NCBI RefSeq assembly: GCF_013391415.1 | Contig: NZ_JACAXB010000019.1 | Span: forward strand, 38,254-102,253 | Source: Aquitalea sp. LB_tupeE | GTDB taxonomy: Bacteria > Pseudomonadota > Gammaproteobacteria > Burkholderiales > Chromobacteriaceae | Length of the DNA: 64,000 nucleotides | Direction of reading: 5' to 3' | In this document: one piece after another, positions 38,084-47,666 of the stretch | Layout: each line of letters begins with the position of its first letter | How positions within the stretch are numbered: position 1 is the stretch's first letter | Translations under genes and position numbers: made by a program | Notes under the pieces: model-generated | Seen by the model: the letters and a program-made list of their open reading frames with translations, nothing else | Told to the model about the DNA's origin: nothing | Databases searched by the model: none

Positions 38084-38533
38084 ATGCAAATCATTCTGCT
38101 CGAAAAAGTTGCCAACCTGGGTCAACTGGGTGACGTGGTCAAGGTTAAGAACGGTTACGCCCGTAACTTCCTGATCCCGCAAGGCAAAGCCAAGCGCGCT
38201 ACCGAAAACAACCTGAAAGAGTTCGAAGCTCGTCGCGCCGAACTGGAAGCCAAGCAAGCTGAAATCCTGGCCGATGCCAAGGTTCGTGCTGAAAAGCTGG
38301 CTGAAGCTGTTATCACCATCGCGCAAAAAGCCGGTGTTGATGGCCGTCTGTTCGGTTCCGTGACCAATGTGGACGTGGCTGAAGCCGTGACCGCATTCGG
38401 CGTGGAAATCAAGCGTTTCGAAGTTCGTCTGCCGAACGGCCCGTTCAAGGCTATCGGTGAGTACGACATCGAAATCGCCCTGCACCACGACGTGGTTGCT
38501 CCGATCAAGGTTGTTGTGGTCGGCCAGGCCTGA
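38084..38533 (+). CDS. rplI: 50S ribosomal protein L9
   Basis: 149 residues: [20 protein letters not shown], the [14 protein letters not shown] motif, the long connecting helix and the C-terminal domain ([17 protein letters not shown]). GGAAAGGA precedes the ATG. Last gene of the operon, closed by a terminator. Confidence 0.98.
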   Translation: MQIILLEKVANLGQLGDVVKVKNGYARNFLIPQGKAKRATENNLKEFEARRAELEAKQAEILADAKVRAEKLAEAVITIAQKAGVDGRLFGSVTNVDVAEAVTAFGVEIKRFEVRLPNGPFKAIGEYDIEIALHHDVVAPIKVVVVGQA

Positions 38534-38560
38534 TTCCCTTATCCGGAATTGTGCTGCAAG

Positions 38561-38588
38561 AAAAAAGCCCGCTTATGCGGGCTTTTTT
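38561..38588 (+). terminator. Rho-independent terminator of the rpsF operon
   Basis: AAAAAAGCCCGC-TTAT-GCGGGCTTTTTT: strong GC stem flanked by A and T runs, which would also work in reverse. Confidence 0.93.
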
Positions 38589-38796
38589 CATGGGTTGACG
38601 GTAATTTCCACCCGGCCCCAAGCCTGTTGTGTACTTGCAGGATCAAGAAGCATGCTCTTTGCTTCCTTCTGTTTTCCATTTGCTGTTTCAGTTTTTTCCC
38701 ATCAATTTGACCGGCTAATTCAAATAAGCTCCCTGCTGTCCTTCCCCGGGCCTGGCATACCATCGGCCCGGTATTCGCAGTCAGGAGCATTGCCGC

Positions 38797-40236
38797 ATGT
38801 CATCTCTCATCACCCGCTGCAGCCAGTTCAGCCCTTGGCTGAGTGCTGTGCTAGCGCAGGAAAACCCGGAAGTCCCCGTTCCTTTGATGCAGGATGTCAA
38901 TGCAGATGTCTGCATTGTCGGTGGTGGATTCACCGGCCTGTGGAGTGCCATCCGTATCAAGGAAGCCAGCCCGGATACCGAAGTCGTGATGGTCGAAGCC
39001 CGTCTGTGTGGCAGTGGTGCCAGTGGCCGTAATGGCGGTTTCGTGCTCAGTCTGTGGGCCAAATACCAGTCATTGGCCAAGATGTGTGGCGAGGCCGAAG
39101 CCCTGCGCCTGTGCCAGCTGTCGTCACAGGCCATTTTCGAGCTGGAGACCTTTTGCCAGCAGCACGACATTGCTGCCCAGCTGCGGCTGGACGGCTGGCT
39201 GTGGGCTGCCACCACTACTGCCCAGCTAGGCAGTTGGGAAAGCACGGCCAGCCAACTGGAGCGCCTGGGTCAATCACCTTTTCTGCGTCTGGCTGCCGGA
39301 CAGGCGGCGCAACTGGGTGGTTCCAGCCTGCATCTGGATGGTGTGTTCGAGCCGGTGTCGGCCTCGATCCAGCCGGCCATGCTGGCACGTGGCCTGTTGC
39401 GTCATGCCCGCAAGCTTGGGGTCAAGGTGTATGAGTCTTCACCGATGCAGCGGCTGGAAGCAGGCTTCCCGGCCCGGGTGCAATGTGCGCAGGGCAGCGT
39501 GCGTGCCAGCAAGGTGATTCTGGCCATGAATGCCTGGGCCGCGCAGTTTGCCGACATCCGCAAGGCCTTTGTCGTGGTATCCAGTGATGTGGTGATGACA
39601 CGCCCCTTGCCGGACTTGCTGCAGTCTATCGGCTGGGTCAATGGTATGACCATCTCCGATAGCCGCATGCTGGTGCATTACTACCGCACCACGCCGGATG
39701 GCTGCATCGTATTTGGCAAAGGCGGTGGCAGTGAGCAGCTGGTGTATGGGGGCCGGCTGGCCGAAAAGCTGAATGGGCCATCAGACATTGCAGACACGGT
39801 GGCTGTCCATTTGCGCCGTGCCTATCCGGGCGTGCAGGCCGCCGATGTCGTCAGCAACTGGACCGGCCCCATCGACCGCACTTTTAACGGCTTGCCGCAT
39901 TTCGGTGCGCTGCCGCAGCAGCCGAATGTGCTCTACGCCATCGGCTATTCCGGTAATGGCGTCGGCCCCTCCATGCTGGGAGGCCGTATCCTGGCGGCGC
40001 TGGCACTCGGGCAAGACAACGAATGGGCGCGCTGTGGTCTGGTGCAGGGCTTGCAGCGCGACTTCCCTCCCGAACCCATACGCTATATCGGTGGCCGTCT
40101 GGTGCGCCATGCGGTGGGGCAGGTCGATCTGGCCGCCGATGAAAACCGTCAGCCGTCCTGGCTGATGCAGCTGTTGAGCAAGCTGGCACCTGCCGGCCTG
40201 TCGCCAACCAAGAATACCGGGCCATCTTCCCGCTAG
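38797..40236 (+). CDS. FAD-dependent amine/amino acid oxidoreductase (DAO family)
   Basis: 479 residues. The FAD-binding motif DVCIVGGGFTGLWSAIRIKE lies near residue 37, followed by SGRNGGFVLSLW, which is typical of gamma-glutamylputrescine oxidase (PuuB/OrdL)-like enzymes, and a late YAIGYSGNGVGPSMLGGRI motif for the flavin. So it probably oxidises an amine or amino acid with release of an aldehyde and ammonia or H2O2; substrate not known. It leads a group with an NTF2-like gene and an amino-acid permease, which suggests uptake and breakdown of an amine or amino acid. Confidence 0.85.
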   Translation: MSSLITRCSQFSPWLSAVLAQENPEVPVPLMQDVNADVCIVGGGFTGLWSAIRIKEASPDTEVVMVEARLCGSGASGRNGGFVLSLWAKYQSLAKMCGEAEALRLCQLSSQAIFELETFCQQHDIAAQLRLDGWLWAATTTAQLGSWESTASQLERLGQSPFLRLAAGQAAQLGGSSLHLDGVFEPVSASIQPAMLARGLLRHARKLGVKVYESSPMQRLEAGFPARVQCAQGSVRASKVILAMNAWAAQFADIRKAFVVVSSDVVMTRPLPDLLQSIGWVNGMTISDSRMLVHYYRTTPDGCIVFGKGGGSEQLVYGGRLAEKLNGPSDIADTVAVHLRRAYPGVQAADVVSNWTGPIDRTFNGLPHFGALPQQPNVLYAIGYSGNGVGPSMLGGRILAALALGQDNEWARCGLVQGLQRDFPPEPIRYIGGRLVRHAVGQVDLAADENRQPSWLMQLLSKLAPAGLSPTKNTGPSSR

Positions 40237-40254
40237 ACCGAACTGGAGAACCGC

Positions 40255-40626
40255 ATGTCTTGCTCGTCTGATATCGAACAGATCCGCCAGGCACTCACTG
40301 CCTATTACCAGGCCCTGTATTACGGCCGCCCGGAAAAACTGGCTGAGGCCTTCCGTCCCGATGCCATGCTGCTTGGCGACATTGACGGTAACGAGTCACG
40401 GCTGGACCAGACCCAATACCGCAATCTGCTGCAAACACGCGTTTCGCCGCATGCACAGGGTGAGCCTTATGGCTTGCAGATCGGTGAAATCCGCCTGTGC
40501 GGCAATGCCGCCATGGCCGAGCTGCAAACGCCATTGGCCGGGAAGGTGTTCACCGATTACGTCTCGCTGTGCAAGCGCCAGGGGCGTTGGCGTATCGCCT
40601 TCAAACTGTACTCCCATACGCAGTGA
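40255..40626 (+). CDS. NTF2-like (lumazine-binding/SnoaL-type) small protein
   Basis: 123 residues. The cone-shaped NTF2 fold is suggested by IRQALTAYYQALYYGRPEKL, AEAFRPDAMLLGDIDG, then strands EIRLCGNAAMAEL and FTDYVSLCKRQGRWRIAFKL, where the last pair is diagnostic. It starts 18 bp after the oxidoreductase gene, with GGAGA before the ATG. These proteins often bind or isomerise small ligands; no catalytic residues can be assigned. Confidence 0.75.
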   Translation: MSCSSDIEQIRQALTAYYQALYYGRPEKLAEAFRPDAMLLGDIDGNESRLDQTQYRNLLQTRVSPHAQGEPYGLQIGEIRLCGNAAMAELQTPLAGKVFTDYVSLCKRQGRWRIAFKLYSHTQ

Positions 40627-40697
40627 AACCTGTTGCCGGCTGCGTCGGTGTGGTTTCCACGCTGACCGGCTGCATGTCATACATCCCCGGAGCTTTC

Positions 40698-41929
40698 ATG
40701 CATTCAAGTGAACTGGCGGCTGAGCCGTCCCATGCAGACTCTGGCCTTCTGGTGCAGCCCATCAGCAGGCTGGAAACCATCGGCATCATTTTTGGCACCA
40801 ATATCGGGGCTGGTGTGCTGGGCATCGCTTTTGCAGCGCGCAAGACCGGATATGTCCCACTGTTGCTATGTCTGGCACTGACCTGTGTGTTGTGCACCAT
40901 CACCATGCTCTACCTGACGGAAGTAGCACTGCGTACCCGTGGCAATCATCAGCTTAGCGGTCTGGCACGGCGCTATCTGGGTGGTGCGGGCGGCTGGTTG
41001 CTGTTTCTGGCGGTGGCGGCCAACAGCTTTGGCGCGTTGACGGCTTACATGGCCGGTAGTGGCAGCATCATGTTGGACTTGCTCGGTGCTTATGGCATGA
41101 GCAGGGAGCTGGGTAGCATCCTGTTCATCGTGCCGTCGGTCGCGGTGTTGTATCTGGGGCTGAAGGTACTGGGTGCCGGTAACAAGCTGATCAGCATCAG
41201 CATGATTGTCATCATCCTGGCATTGATTATGGCCTCCATCGTCAGTCAGGATGCGCGGCTGAGTAATCTGTGGCTCAGTCACTGGCAGTATGTGGTGCCG
41301 GTATTCAATCTGGCCGTGTTTGTGTTTGGCGCGCAGTTTCTGGTACCGGAACTGGTGCGCGGCAACCTGACTGCACCGCGCAAGCTGCCCGGTCTCATTG
41401 TGGCCGGCATGGCGCTGACCTTTGTCTTTGTCGCGCTTATTCCGGCGTCGGTGATTGCCCTGGTTGGCAGCGACAACCTGACCCAGGTAGCCACACTAAG
41501 CTGGGGCAATGGGCTTACTACACCGCCAATATCTTCGCCTTGCTGGCCATGCTGACTTCCTACTGGGGCCTGGGTGGCTGCCTGTTCACCAATATCTTCG
41601 ACCACTTCCGTCTGGGGAGCGAACAGCAAACAGGCAAACGCCTGCTGGTACTGGTTGTGGTTGCCCTGCCGCCATTCCTGCTGGCGTATTCGGGTATTGC
41701 CAGCTTCGTCAATGCGCTGTACTTCGCCGGCACATTTGGTGGTGTGCTGATGGGCATCATTCCGGTGCTGCTGCTGAATGCGGCACGGCGACGAGGCGAT
41801 GTGAGTAGCGAGTTCGTTTGTGGCTGGTATGCCCACCGCAGTGTGCAGTGGCTGATTGTCGCCACCTTCTTCTTCAGTGGGGTGTATGCGGTGATATCGC
41901 TGTTTGGTGTGCTGCCGGAGAGCTGGTAA
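40698..41929 (+). pseudogene. Amino-acid permease gene with a single frameshift
   Basis: Two frames together encode a permease of about 410 residues resembling the aromatic/neutral amino-acid (HAAAP/Mtr-like) family. The first (from the ATG at 40698, GGAG upstream) opens ETIGIIFGTNIGAGVLGIAF and runs through eight or so membrane helices to TQVATLSWG. The second resumes as QWAYYTANIFALLAMLTSYW and continues to the stop at 41929. The break is at a G4 tract (41503-41506); one more G would restore W-G-Q-W. It may be a real mutation or a sequencing error, since nothing else is damaged. It belongs with the oxidoreductase and NTF2-like genes. Confidence 0.8.
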
Positions 41930-41968
41930 CAAGCTAAAACGCCTGCACCTGCTAGCGCAAGTAAGCCT

Positions 41969-41998
41969 TGACCGACCTGGCACAGGCCGGGTCAGTCA
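41969..41998 (+). terminator. Hairpin after the permease gene, possible terminator
   Basis: Imperfect but long stem TGACCGACCTGG/CCGGGTCAGTCA, 40 bp after the stop; no T-run follows, so termination is uncertain. Confidence 0.35.
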
Positions 41999-42014
41999 GG
42001 CGAAGGCTGGTGGC

Positions 42015-42130
42015 TTAGCGCGGCTGACAAAATAGCGTAGCGTCCCTGGGGCAAGGCGCGCCGAGGCCGACAGTACAAGGGTACGGCAAGGAAGCGCAAC
42101 GCAGCAGCAGGTTTTTGTTAGCGGCTCTTA
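42015..42130. repeat. MITE-like dispersed repeat with inverted ends
   Basis: About 116 bp bounded by imperfect inverted ends: GCGGCTGACAAAA on the left (42020-42032) and, read in reverse, GCCGCTAACAAAAA on the right. The inside (GCGTTGCGCTTCCTTGCCGT, then GTACTGTCGG in reverse) recalls intergenic repeats that I know from Neisseriales genomes. The right end coincides with the stop codon of the DUF2322 gene. Copy number cannot be tested here. Confidence 0.55.
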
Positions 42131-42457
42131 GTCGTTTTCCAGTACGATGCGGGCGCGCAGGCCGGGGGCATTTTCTTCGGCAATGGCCAGCAGGCGATCG
42201 ATATTCGGATGTTTACCCGGATTCAGACGCGCGTCGGCAGTATGTTCCGCGTACAACTGCAGGCCTTCCTGGGCTGCTGCGCGGTTGATGTGGCTGTGTT
42301 TCTTGATCAGGGCATGGTAAACCCGTACCGAACCGGCGGTGCCCGGCTTGTTTTCCAGACGGGTGAGGGTTTCACCGGCGGCATCCAGTAGCACAATAGC
42401 GGCGATGCCATCGGTGGCGGGCAAGGTTTCCAGAATATCCTTGAAGCTGGTGGTCAT
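42128..42457 (-). CDS. DUF2322-family protein
   Basis: 109 residues from the ATG at 42457; an in-frame ATG six codons upstream (42475) is an alternative. Sequence such as SFKDILETLPATDGIAAIVL, RVYHALIKKHSHINRAAAQE, GLQLYAEHTADARLNPGKHP and NIDRLLAIAEE matches the small DUF2322 family, whose function is unknown. It is cytoplasmic and stands alone. The stop codon is the first triplet of the repeat that follows, so an element insertion may have set the present end. Confidence 0.75.
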   Translation of the reverse strand: MTTSFKDILETLPATDGIAAIVLLDAAGETLTRLENKPGTAGSVRVYHALIKKHSHINRAAAQEGLQLYAEHTADARLNPGKHPNIDRLLAIAEENAPGLRARIVLEND

Positions 42458-42859
42458 GAAGTGTGTGTCCTGCATGGGGTGGTGGTTGTCGGAATGAGTG
42501 CCGATGCTAGCACAGTCCGTCCGCTGCGCTACAGGGAGAGCCGGGCGCAGGCTGGTGCGTGTGGAAAAGTGAGTGCACCATCGTGGTGCCATCGCTGCTT
42601 GTATAGGATGGGGAATGGCTGACGGACGTGGCTTGAAATTTTTTATAAGCAATAAAATCAAATGCTTGGAGTTTCTGGCACGCCATTTGCTATATTTTGG
42701 GCAGTAGCTGGCGACGGGTGATTGCTCCCTCCTCCTTGCAATCACCGTCCTGCGCCAGTCTGCAAAGGAGAAAACAGAGCGGCATAGCCGCCATCGGGCA
42801 GTCTGGCCGAAGAGACCACTCTTCGGCCAGACGTCCATCCCGGCAGCTGTCCATCTGGT
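42458..42859. other. Intergenic stretch, no gene seen
   Basis: 400 bp. The frame extending from DUF2322 to 42838 has no coding character. 42620-42700 is AT-rich, a likely promoter area; an inverted repeat CTCTTCGGCCAGAC/GTCTGGCCGAAGAG lies around 42799-42833 and may be the minus-strand terminator of the hydrolase gene. Confidence 0.4.
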
Positions 42860-43414
42860 TCAGTCCGGCTGCACACCCATCAGATACTTCTTGCTCATGG
42901 CCTTGAACAGTTCACTGCCAGCGACGCCAAGCATTTCAAACAGCACCATTTCCCTACTGACCAATACCGCCCCTGCCGCCTGCATGCGTTGCAAGCCCAG
43001 TTGCTTGTCGCTGTCACGACGGCTGGCCACCGCATCGGCCACCACAAACACCTGCTTGCCCTGTGCCAGTAATTGCAGCACCGTCTGCAAGACACAGACA
43101 TGGGTTTCCATGCCGCAGACAATCACCTGTTTGCGTGCCAGCAGGCTGTCGGGCAGACAGTCGGCCGCCACGCAGGAGAAGTGCAGTTTTTCCACCACGC
43201 TGGCTTGGGGAGCCAGTGCCAGCAGGCTGGCTTCGGTGTGGCCCAGGCCACGCGGATATTGTTCGGAAAACACGATGGGCAAGCCGGTATCGTGGGCCAC
43301 GCCCACCAGCCACAGGCTGGCTGCCAGCATGGCGTCGGCCTGGTCCACCGCCGGTAACAGCTTGTCCTGGATATCCACTACCAGCAATGTGGCTTGATCA
43401 ATCTGCATCAGCAT
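42860..43414 (-). CDS. Isochorismatase-family cysteine hydrolase
   Basis: 184 residues with the Asp-Lys-Cys catalytic set of the family: Asp14 in LLVVDIQDKLLP, Lys in ASVVEKLHFSC and Cys in VIVCGMETHVCVLQTVLQLL. This subgroup (YcaC-like) acts on amide or imide substrates that are not known; isochorismate itself is unlikely. It is cytoplasmic, monocistronic and divergent from the D-lactate dehydrogenase-type gene. Confidence 0.88.
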   Translation of the reverse strand: MLMQIDQATLLVVDIQDKLLPAVDQADAMLAASLWLVGVAHDTGLPIVFSEQYPRGLGHTEASLLALAPQASVVEKLHFSCVAADCLPDSLLARKQVIVCGMETHVCVLQTVLQLLAQGKQVFVVADAVASRRDSDKQLGLQRMQAAGAVLVSREMVLFEMLGVAGSELFKAMSKKYLMGVQPD

Positions 43415-43619
43415 GTCGCGGTCCTTTTCTGTGCTGTTTCATCGGTAATCCTTCAGGCTGACAGGGTAATCCCTTGATGGGCAGAAATGCCAGATGTGGC
43501 ACTATGCCGCTTCAACATTCTTGGGACCATCTGCCCGTTGCTGTAGTTCTGCGGGAGGTGTGCGCAACCTGGCGTGGCAAGCCGACACAGAACAGCTGCC
43601 CGCGCCGCGGAGAGAGTTC

Positions 43620-46448
43620 ATGCTGCAAGGTGCTTACCGGCTGTTTCATCAAGCCATTGTCGATGTGATCGACGCCAAACGGGTCTTTACCGATCCACTG
43701 TCCACCCTGGCTTACGGGACGGATGCGTCCTGTTACCGGCTGGTGCCGAAAATTGTCATCCAGACCCATTCCGAGGCCGAAGTGCAGGCGGTGCTGGCCC
43801 AGGCCGCGGCATTGAAATTGCCGGTCACCTTCCGCGCCGCCGGGACTTCGCTATCCGGCCAGGCGGTGAGTGATTCCATTCTGGTGGTGGCCAATCACGG
43901 TTGGAAAGACCTGCAAGTGCTGGATGAGGGGCGGGCCATCCGCCTGCAACCGGGGGTGATCGGCGCGGCGGCCAATGCCGCCTTGCTGCCGTTTGGCCGC
44001 AAGATCGGCCCCGACCCGGCCACCATCAATTCGGCGATGATAGGCGGCATTGTCAGCAACAACTCCAGCGGCATGTGCTGCGGTACTGCGCAAAACACCT
44101 ACCAGACCATCAAGAGTCTGCGACTGGTGCTGGCCGACGGCACGGTGCTGGACACCGGCGATGCTGCCAGTGTGGCAGCCTTCCGCCAATCCCATGCCGG
44201 CCTGCTGGCCGGGCTGGATGCACTGGCAGGCCGTATCCGTGCCGACGGCGAGCTGGAAGCGCGTATCCGCCGCAAGTACAAGATGAAGAACACCACCGGC
44301 TACAGCCTGAATGCGCTGGTGGATTTTGCCGATCCGCTGGACATGCTGCTGCACCTGATCGTCGGCAGCGAAGGCACGCTGGCGTTTGTGTCCGAGGCGA
44401 CTTACCACACGGTGGAAGAGCTGCCCAATAAGGCCTCGGCGCTGGTGTTGTACCCCACCATCAAGGATGCCTGTGACGCCATCCAGTTGCTGGCACAGCA
44501 CAAGGATGTGGTGTCCTCGGCCGAACTGTTGGACCGCGCCAGCTTGCGCTCGGTGGAAAACAAGGCCGGGGTGCCGGCGGAGCTCAAGACGCTGGGCGAC
44601 GAGGCTGCCGCCATCCTGATCGAAACCCGTGCCCGCGATGCAGTCGCACTCAGCGCGCAGATCGAGGCCATCTGTGCTTATGTTGCGGGTATTCCCAATC
44701 TGTCCGGTATTCGTTTTACCGATGTGGCCGAGGAATACACCCGCTTGTGGAATATCCGCAAGGGTATGTTCCCCAGTGTAGGCGCCATGCGTGCGGCGGA
44801 AACTACGGTCATCATCGAAGACGTGGTGTTCCCCATCGAACATCTGGCCGAAGGCACGCTCAAGCTGCAGGCCTTGTTCCGCCAGTACCATTACGACGAA
44901 GCCATCATCTTCGGCCATGCGCTGGAGGGTAACCTGCACTTCGTGTTCACGCCCAATTTCTCCGGCGAAGCCGAAATCAAGCGCTACGAAGCCTTTATCG
45001 AGGACGTGTGCAAGCTGGTGGCAGTGGAATACGAAGGGGCAGTCAAGGCCGAGCACGGCACCGGCCGCAATATGGCACCGTTTGTCGAGATGGAATGGGG
45101 CCCGGCGGCGTATCGCATCATGCAGGAGCTTAAAGCCCTGTTCGACCCGGATGGCATTCTGAATCCGGACGTGATCATCACCCACGATAAGCTGCTGCAT
45201 ATCCGCAACCTGAAGCCGATTCCCTCGGCCAATACGCTGATCGACAAGTGCATTGAGTGTGGTTTCTGCGAAGTGATGTGCCCCAGCCGCGCCATTACCC
45301 TGACGCCGCGCCAGCGCATTGTCGCCAACCGCGAAATGGCCTCGCTGGAACAAAGCGGCAAGGACCCATCCCGGCTGGAGGCATTGCGTGAAAGCTACCA
45401 GTTTGCCGGTGATGAAACCTGTACTACCTGTGGGCTGTGCGAATCCGCCTGTCCGGTGGGTATCAACACCGGCGCGCTCACCAGTCAGCTGCGCCAGCAG
45501 AATCTGAGCGATACCGGCTGGGCGCTGGCCAACACCCTGGCCAGCCACTATGGCACCGCCACCGCCGGTGCACGCCTTGGCTTGCGCGCACTGCAAACCG
45601 TGCAAAGTGTGGCCGGTAATGCCGCCACCGGGGTGCTGATGCGTAGCTTGCGCCGCGTGGTGGGCCGGCGTATTCCGTACTGGACACCATACTTCCCGCG
45701 TGCTGCCAGCAAGTTGCGGCTGGATGCTGGCAAACCGGGTGAGCGCAAGGTGGTGTACCTGCCATCCTGTCTCACGCGCACCTTTGCTCCGGCCAAGGCG
45801 CAGCCGGACCTGCGCCCGTTGAACGAGGTGGTGGCCTCGGTACTGGGCAAGGCGGGTTATGAGATTGTCTACCCGCAGCAGATGGACGGCCTGTGCTGCG
45901 GCACACCATTCAAGTCCAAGGGCGCAGCCGATGCTGCCGCCAGTAAGCTGTCCGAACTGGAAACAGCCTTGCTGCAGGCCAGTGACAATGGCCGCTGGCC
46001 GGTGATTGTCGACAATGGCGTGTGTACCGCCAGCATGCTCGAAGGGCTGCAGGACACGCGTCTGCAAGTGTATGACGTCACCCGCTTTGTACAGGAAGTG
46101 GCTGCCGAACATCTGGCCTTCACCCCGCAGCAAGAAAGCGTGGCCTTGCATGTGGTGTGCTCCATGCGCAAGACCGGTCAGGCCGCCATGCTGAATGCGC
46201 TGGCCAAACGTTGCGCCAGCACGGTGGTAGAACCACAGGGCATCACCTGCTGCGGCTTTGCCGGAGACAAGGGCTTTAGCCATCCTGAGCTCAACAGCAG
46301 TGCACTCACCGGCCTCAAAGCACAGGTGAAAGACTGCGGCAGCGGCTTCTCCAACAGCGTGACTTGTGAGATCGGCCTGTCGGCCAATGGCGGCATTCCC
46401 TACCAGAACCTGATGTATCTGGTGGACAAGGCCTGCCGCAGCCGCTGA
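43620..46448 (+). CDS. FAD/4Fe-4S D-2-hydroxyacid (D-lactate-type) dehydrogenase, fused form
   Basis: 942 residues from the ATG at 43620. The N-terminal half is a GlcD/Dld-type FAD protein: VTFRAAGTSLSGQAVSDSIL and GGIVSNNSSGMCCG bind FAD, and EDVVFPIEHL and AEHGTGRNMAPFVE are in the substrate domain. The C-terminal half is GlcF-like: two 4Fe-4S motifs, CIECGFCEVMCP (about 543) and CTTCGLCESACP (about 600), then two Cys-rich CCG motifs, LCCGTPFKSKG and TCCGFAGDKGF. Such fused proteins oxidise D-lactate or D-2-hydroxyglutarate and pass electrons to quinone. A longer in-frame start at 43494 lacks family sequence. Substrate not settled by sequence. Confidence 0.92.
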   Translation: MLQGAYRLFHQAIVDVIDAKRVFTDPLSTLAYGTDASCYRLVPKIVIQTHSEAEVQAVLAQAAALKLPVTFRAAGTSLSGQAVSDSILVVANHGWKDLQVLDEGRAIRLQPGVIGAAANAALLPFGRKIGPDPATINSAMIGGIVSNNSSGMCCGTAQNTYQTIKSLRLVLADGTVLDTGDAASVAAFRQSHAGLLAGLDALAGRIRADGELEARIRRKYKMKNTTGYSLNALVDFADPLDMLLHLIVGSEGTLAFVSEATYHTVEELPNKASALVLYPTIKDACDAIQLLAQHKDVVSSAELLDRASLRSVENKAGVPAELKTLGDEAAAILIETRARDAVALSAQIEAICAYVAGIPNLSGIRFTDVAEEYTRLWNIRKGMFPSVGAMRAAETTVIIEDVVFPIEHLAEGTLKLQALFRQYHYDEAIIFGHALEGNLHFVFTPNFSGEAEIKRYEAFIEDVCKLVAVEYEGAVKAEHGTGRNMAPFVEMEWGPAAYRIMQELKALFDPDGILNPDVIITHDKLLHIRNLKPIPSANTLIDKCIECGFCEVMCPSRAITLTPRQRIVANREMASLEQSGKDPSRLEALRESYQFAGDETCTTCGLCESACPVGINTGALTSQLRQQNLSDTGWALANTLASHYGTATAGARLGLRALQTVQSVAGNAATGVLMRSLRRVVGRRIPYWTPYFPRAASKLRLDAGKPGERKVVYLPSCLTRTFAPAKAQPDLRPLNEVVASVLGKAGYEIVYPQQMDGLCCGTPFKSKGAADAAASKLSELETALLQASDNGRWPVIVDNGVCTASMLEGLQDTRLQVYDVTRFVQEVAAEHLAFTPQQESVALHVVCSMRKTGQAAMLNALAKRCASTVVEPQGITCCGFAGDKGFSHPELNSSALTGLKAQVKDCGSGFSNSVTCEIGLSANGGIPYQNLMYLVDKACRSR

Positions 46449-46475
46449 GCGCTCTGGTTCACTTGCTGAGCGATG

Positions 46476-46515
46476 CAGCCCCGTTTTCAGTAATGAAACG
46501 GGGCTGTTGCTTGTT
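46476..46515 (+). terminator. Terminator after the fused dehydrogenase gene
   Basis: Stem CAGCCCCGTTTTC/GAAACGGGGCTG with an AGTAAT loop, then TTGCTTGTT. Confidence 0.8.
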
Positions 46516-46597
46516 AAAACCGCTTGTTTACTCGCCATTCTGTTGCTAATGATGTCATGCTATCTGGCTGGAACCTGCCTTACGGGAGCATTGCCGC

Positions 46598-47110
46598 ATG
46601 TCATTTCATATCCGCCGCATCGAGCCGGAAGACGCCGCCGCCATGGCGCGGCTGCAATCCGCCCCCGGCGTGGTACGCCATACTTCACAGCAGCCCTACC
46701 AGTCGGCCGCCGACTGGCAGCACAAGCTGCAACAGCTGTCTCCATCCTGTCACTGGCTGGTGGCCTGTGATGCTGCTGACGAAGTGATCGCCAGCGCCGG
46801 GCTCACCATCCTGCCGCAGGCGCGTTGCCGCCATGTGGCCGACCTGTTCCTGCTGGTCCGTGATGAATGGCAGGGCAAGGGTGTGGGGCGCGCACTGATG
46901 CAGGCCTTGCTGGAGCTGTCCGATAACTGGCTGGGGCTGATCCGGCTGCAACTGATGGCCCAGCAGGACAATCAGCGCGCCATTGCGCTGTATGAGCGCT
47001 TTGGCTTCCAGCATGAGGGCGTGGTGCGGCAGGACATCCTGCAAGATGGCCGTTATGTGGACAGCGTGGTGATGGCACGGCTGCACTGGCCAGCAGGGGG
47101 ACAGGCATGA
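46598..47110 (+). CDS. GNAT N-acetyltransferase, first of a tandem pair
   Basis: 170 residues. The acetyl-CoA pyrophosphate loop is seen in RDEWQGKGVGRALMQALLEL (R/Q-x-x-G-x-G/A), followed by the GNAT beta-5 and helix LIRLQLMAQQDNQRAIALYE and RFGFQHEGVVRQ. The pattern is close to YhhY/RimJ-like enzymes. Its 3' end overlaps the next gene by 4 bases (ATGA). Substrate unknown. Confidence 0.88.
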   Translation: MSFHIRRIEPEDAAAMARLQSAPGVVRHTSQQPYQSAADWQHKLQQLSPSCHWLVACDAADEVIASAGLTILPQARCRHVADLFLLVRDEWQGKGVGRALMQALLELSDNWLGLIRLQLMAQQDNQRAIALYERFGFQHEGVVRQDILQDGRYVDSVVMARLHWPAGGQA

Positions 47111-47625
47111 GCTCGTACCACATTCGCAAACCGGGTCCGGCAGATGCCGCAGCACTGCGCGCGCTGATGAGCGATCCGCTCTGTTACGGCAATACCCTGC
47201 AGCTCCCTTATCCCTCCATCCAGCTGTGGCAACAGCGGCTGGCGGCTAGCGATCCGCTGCATCATGCGCTATTGCTGGAAACGGCCGAAGGCCAGGTGAT
47301 TGCCCATGGTTCACTGTGGCGGGAATGTGCACCAAGACTCGCGCATGGCGCCAGCCTGGGCATGGCGGTGCAGCGCGAATGGCAAGGGCAGGGGGTGGGT
47401 TCCGCCTTGCTGCAGGCCATGCTGGACTTGGCCGATAACTGGCTGGGCCTGCACCGGGTGGAACTGACGGTATTCACCGACAATGCCGCTGCGTTGGGCT
47501 TGTACCGCAAACATGGCTTTGTCGAAGAGGCCTGTTTGCGCGCGTATGCCCTGCGTAATGGGCGTTATGAAGATGTGTTGAAAATGGCCAGACTACGCCC
47601 CATACCCTTGCATGGACCGGTCTAG
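47107..47625 (+). CDS. GNAT N-acetyltransferase, second of a tandem pair
   Basis: 172 residues, clearly a paralogue of the preceding gene: EWQGQGVGSALLQAMLDLAD and NAAALGLYRKHGFVEEACLR repeat the same motifs (both have LLxA-LDLADNWLGL-type helices). Translationally coupled by an ATGA overlap and closed by a terminator. YhhY-like subgroup; substrate unknown. Confidence 0.88.
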   Translation: MSSYHIRKPGPADAAALRALMSDPLCYGNTLQLPYPSIQLWQQRLAASDPLHHALLLETAEGQVIAHGSLWRECAPRLAHGASLGMAVQREWQGQGVGSALLQAMLDLADNWLGLHRVELTVFTDNAAALGLYRKHGFVEEACLRAYALRNGRYEDVLKMARLRPIPLHGPV

Positions 47626-47642
47626 AATCAGAACAAAAAAAT

Positions 47643-47666
47643 AACGCCATCGACAGATGGCGTTTT
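47643..47666 (+). terminator. Terminator after the acetyltransferase pair
   Basis: Perfect stem AACGCCAT/ATGGCGTT with a 6-base loop, then TTTTC, preceded by a run of A. Confidence 0.82.

Noticed and set aside
43851..46538. 895-codon open frame opposite the fused FAD/Fe-S dehydrogenase
   Set aside because: Antisense of a gene with intact motifs throughout; His/Gly-rich composition typical of shadows.
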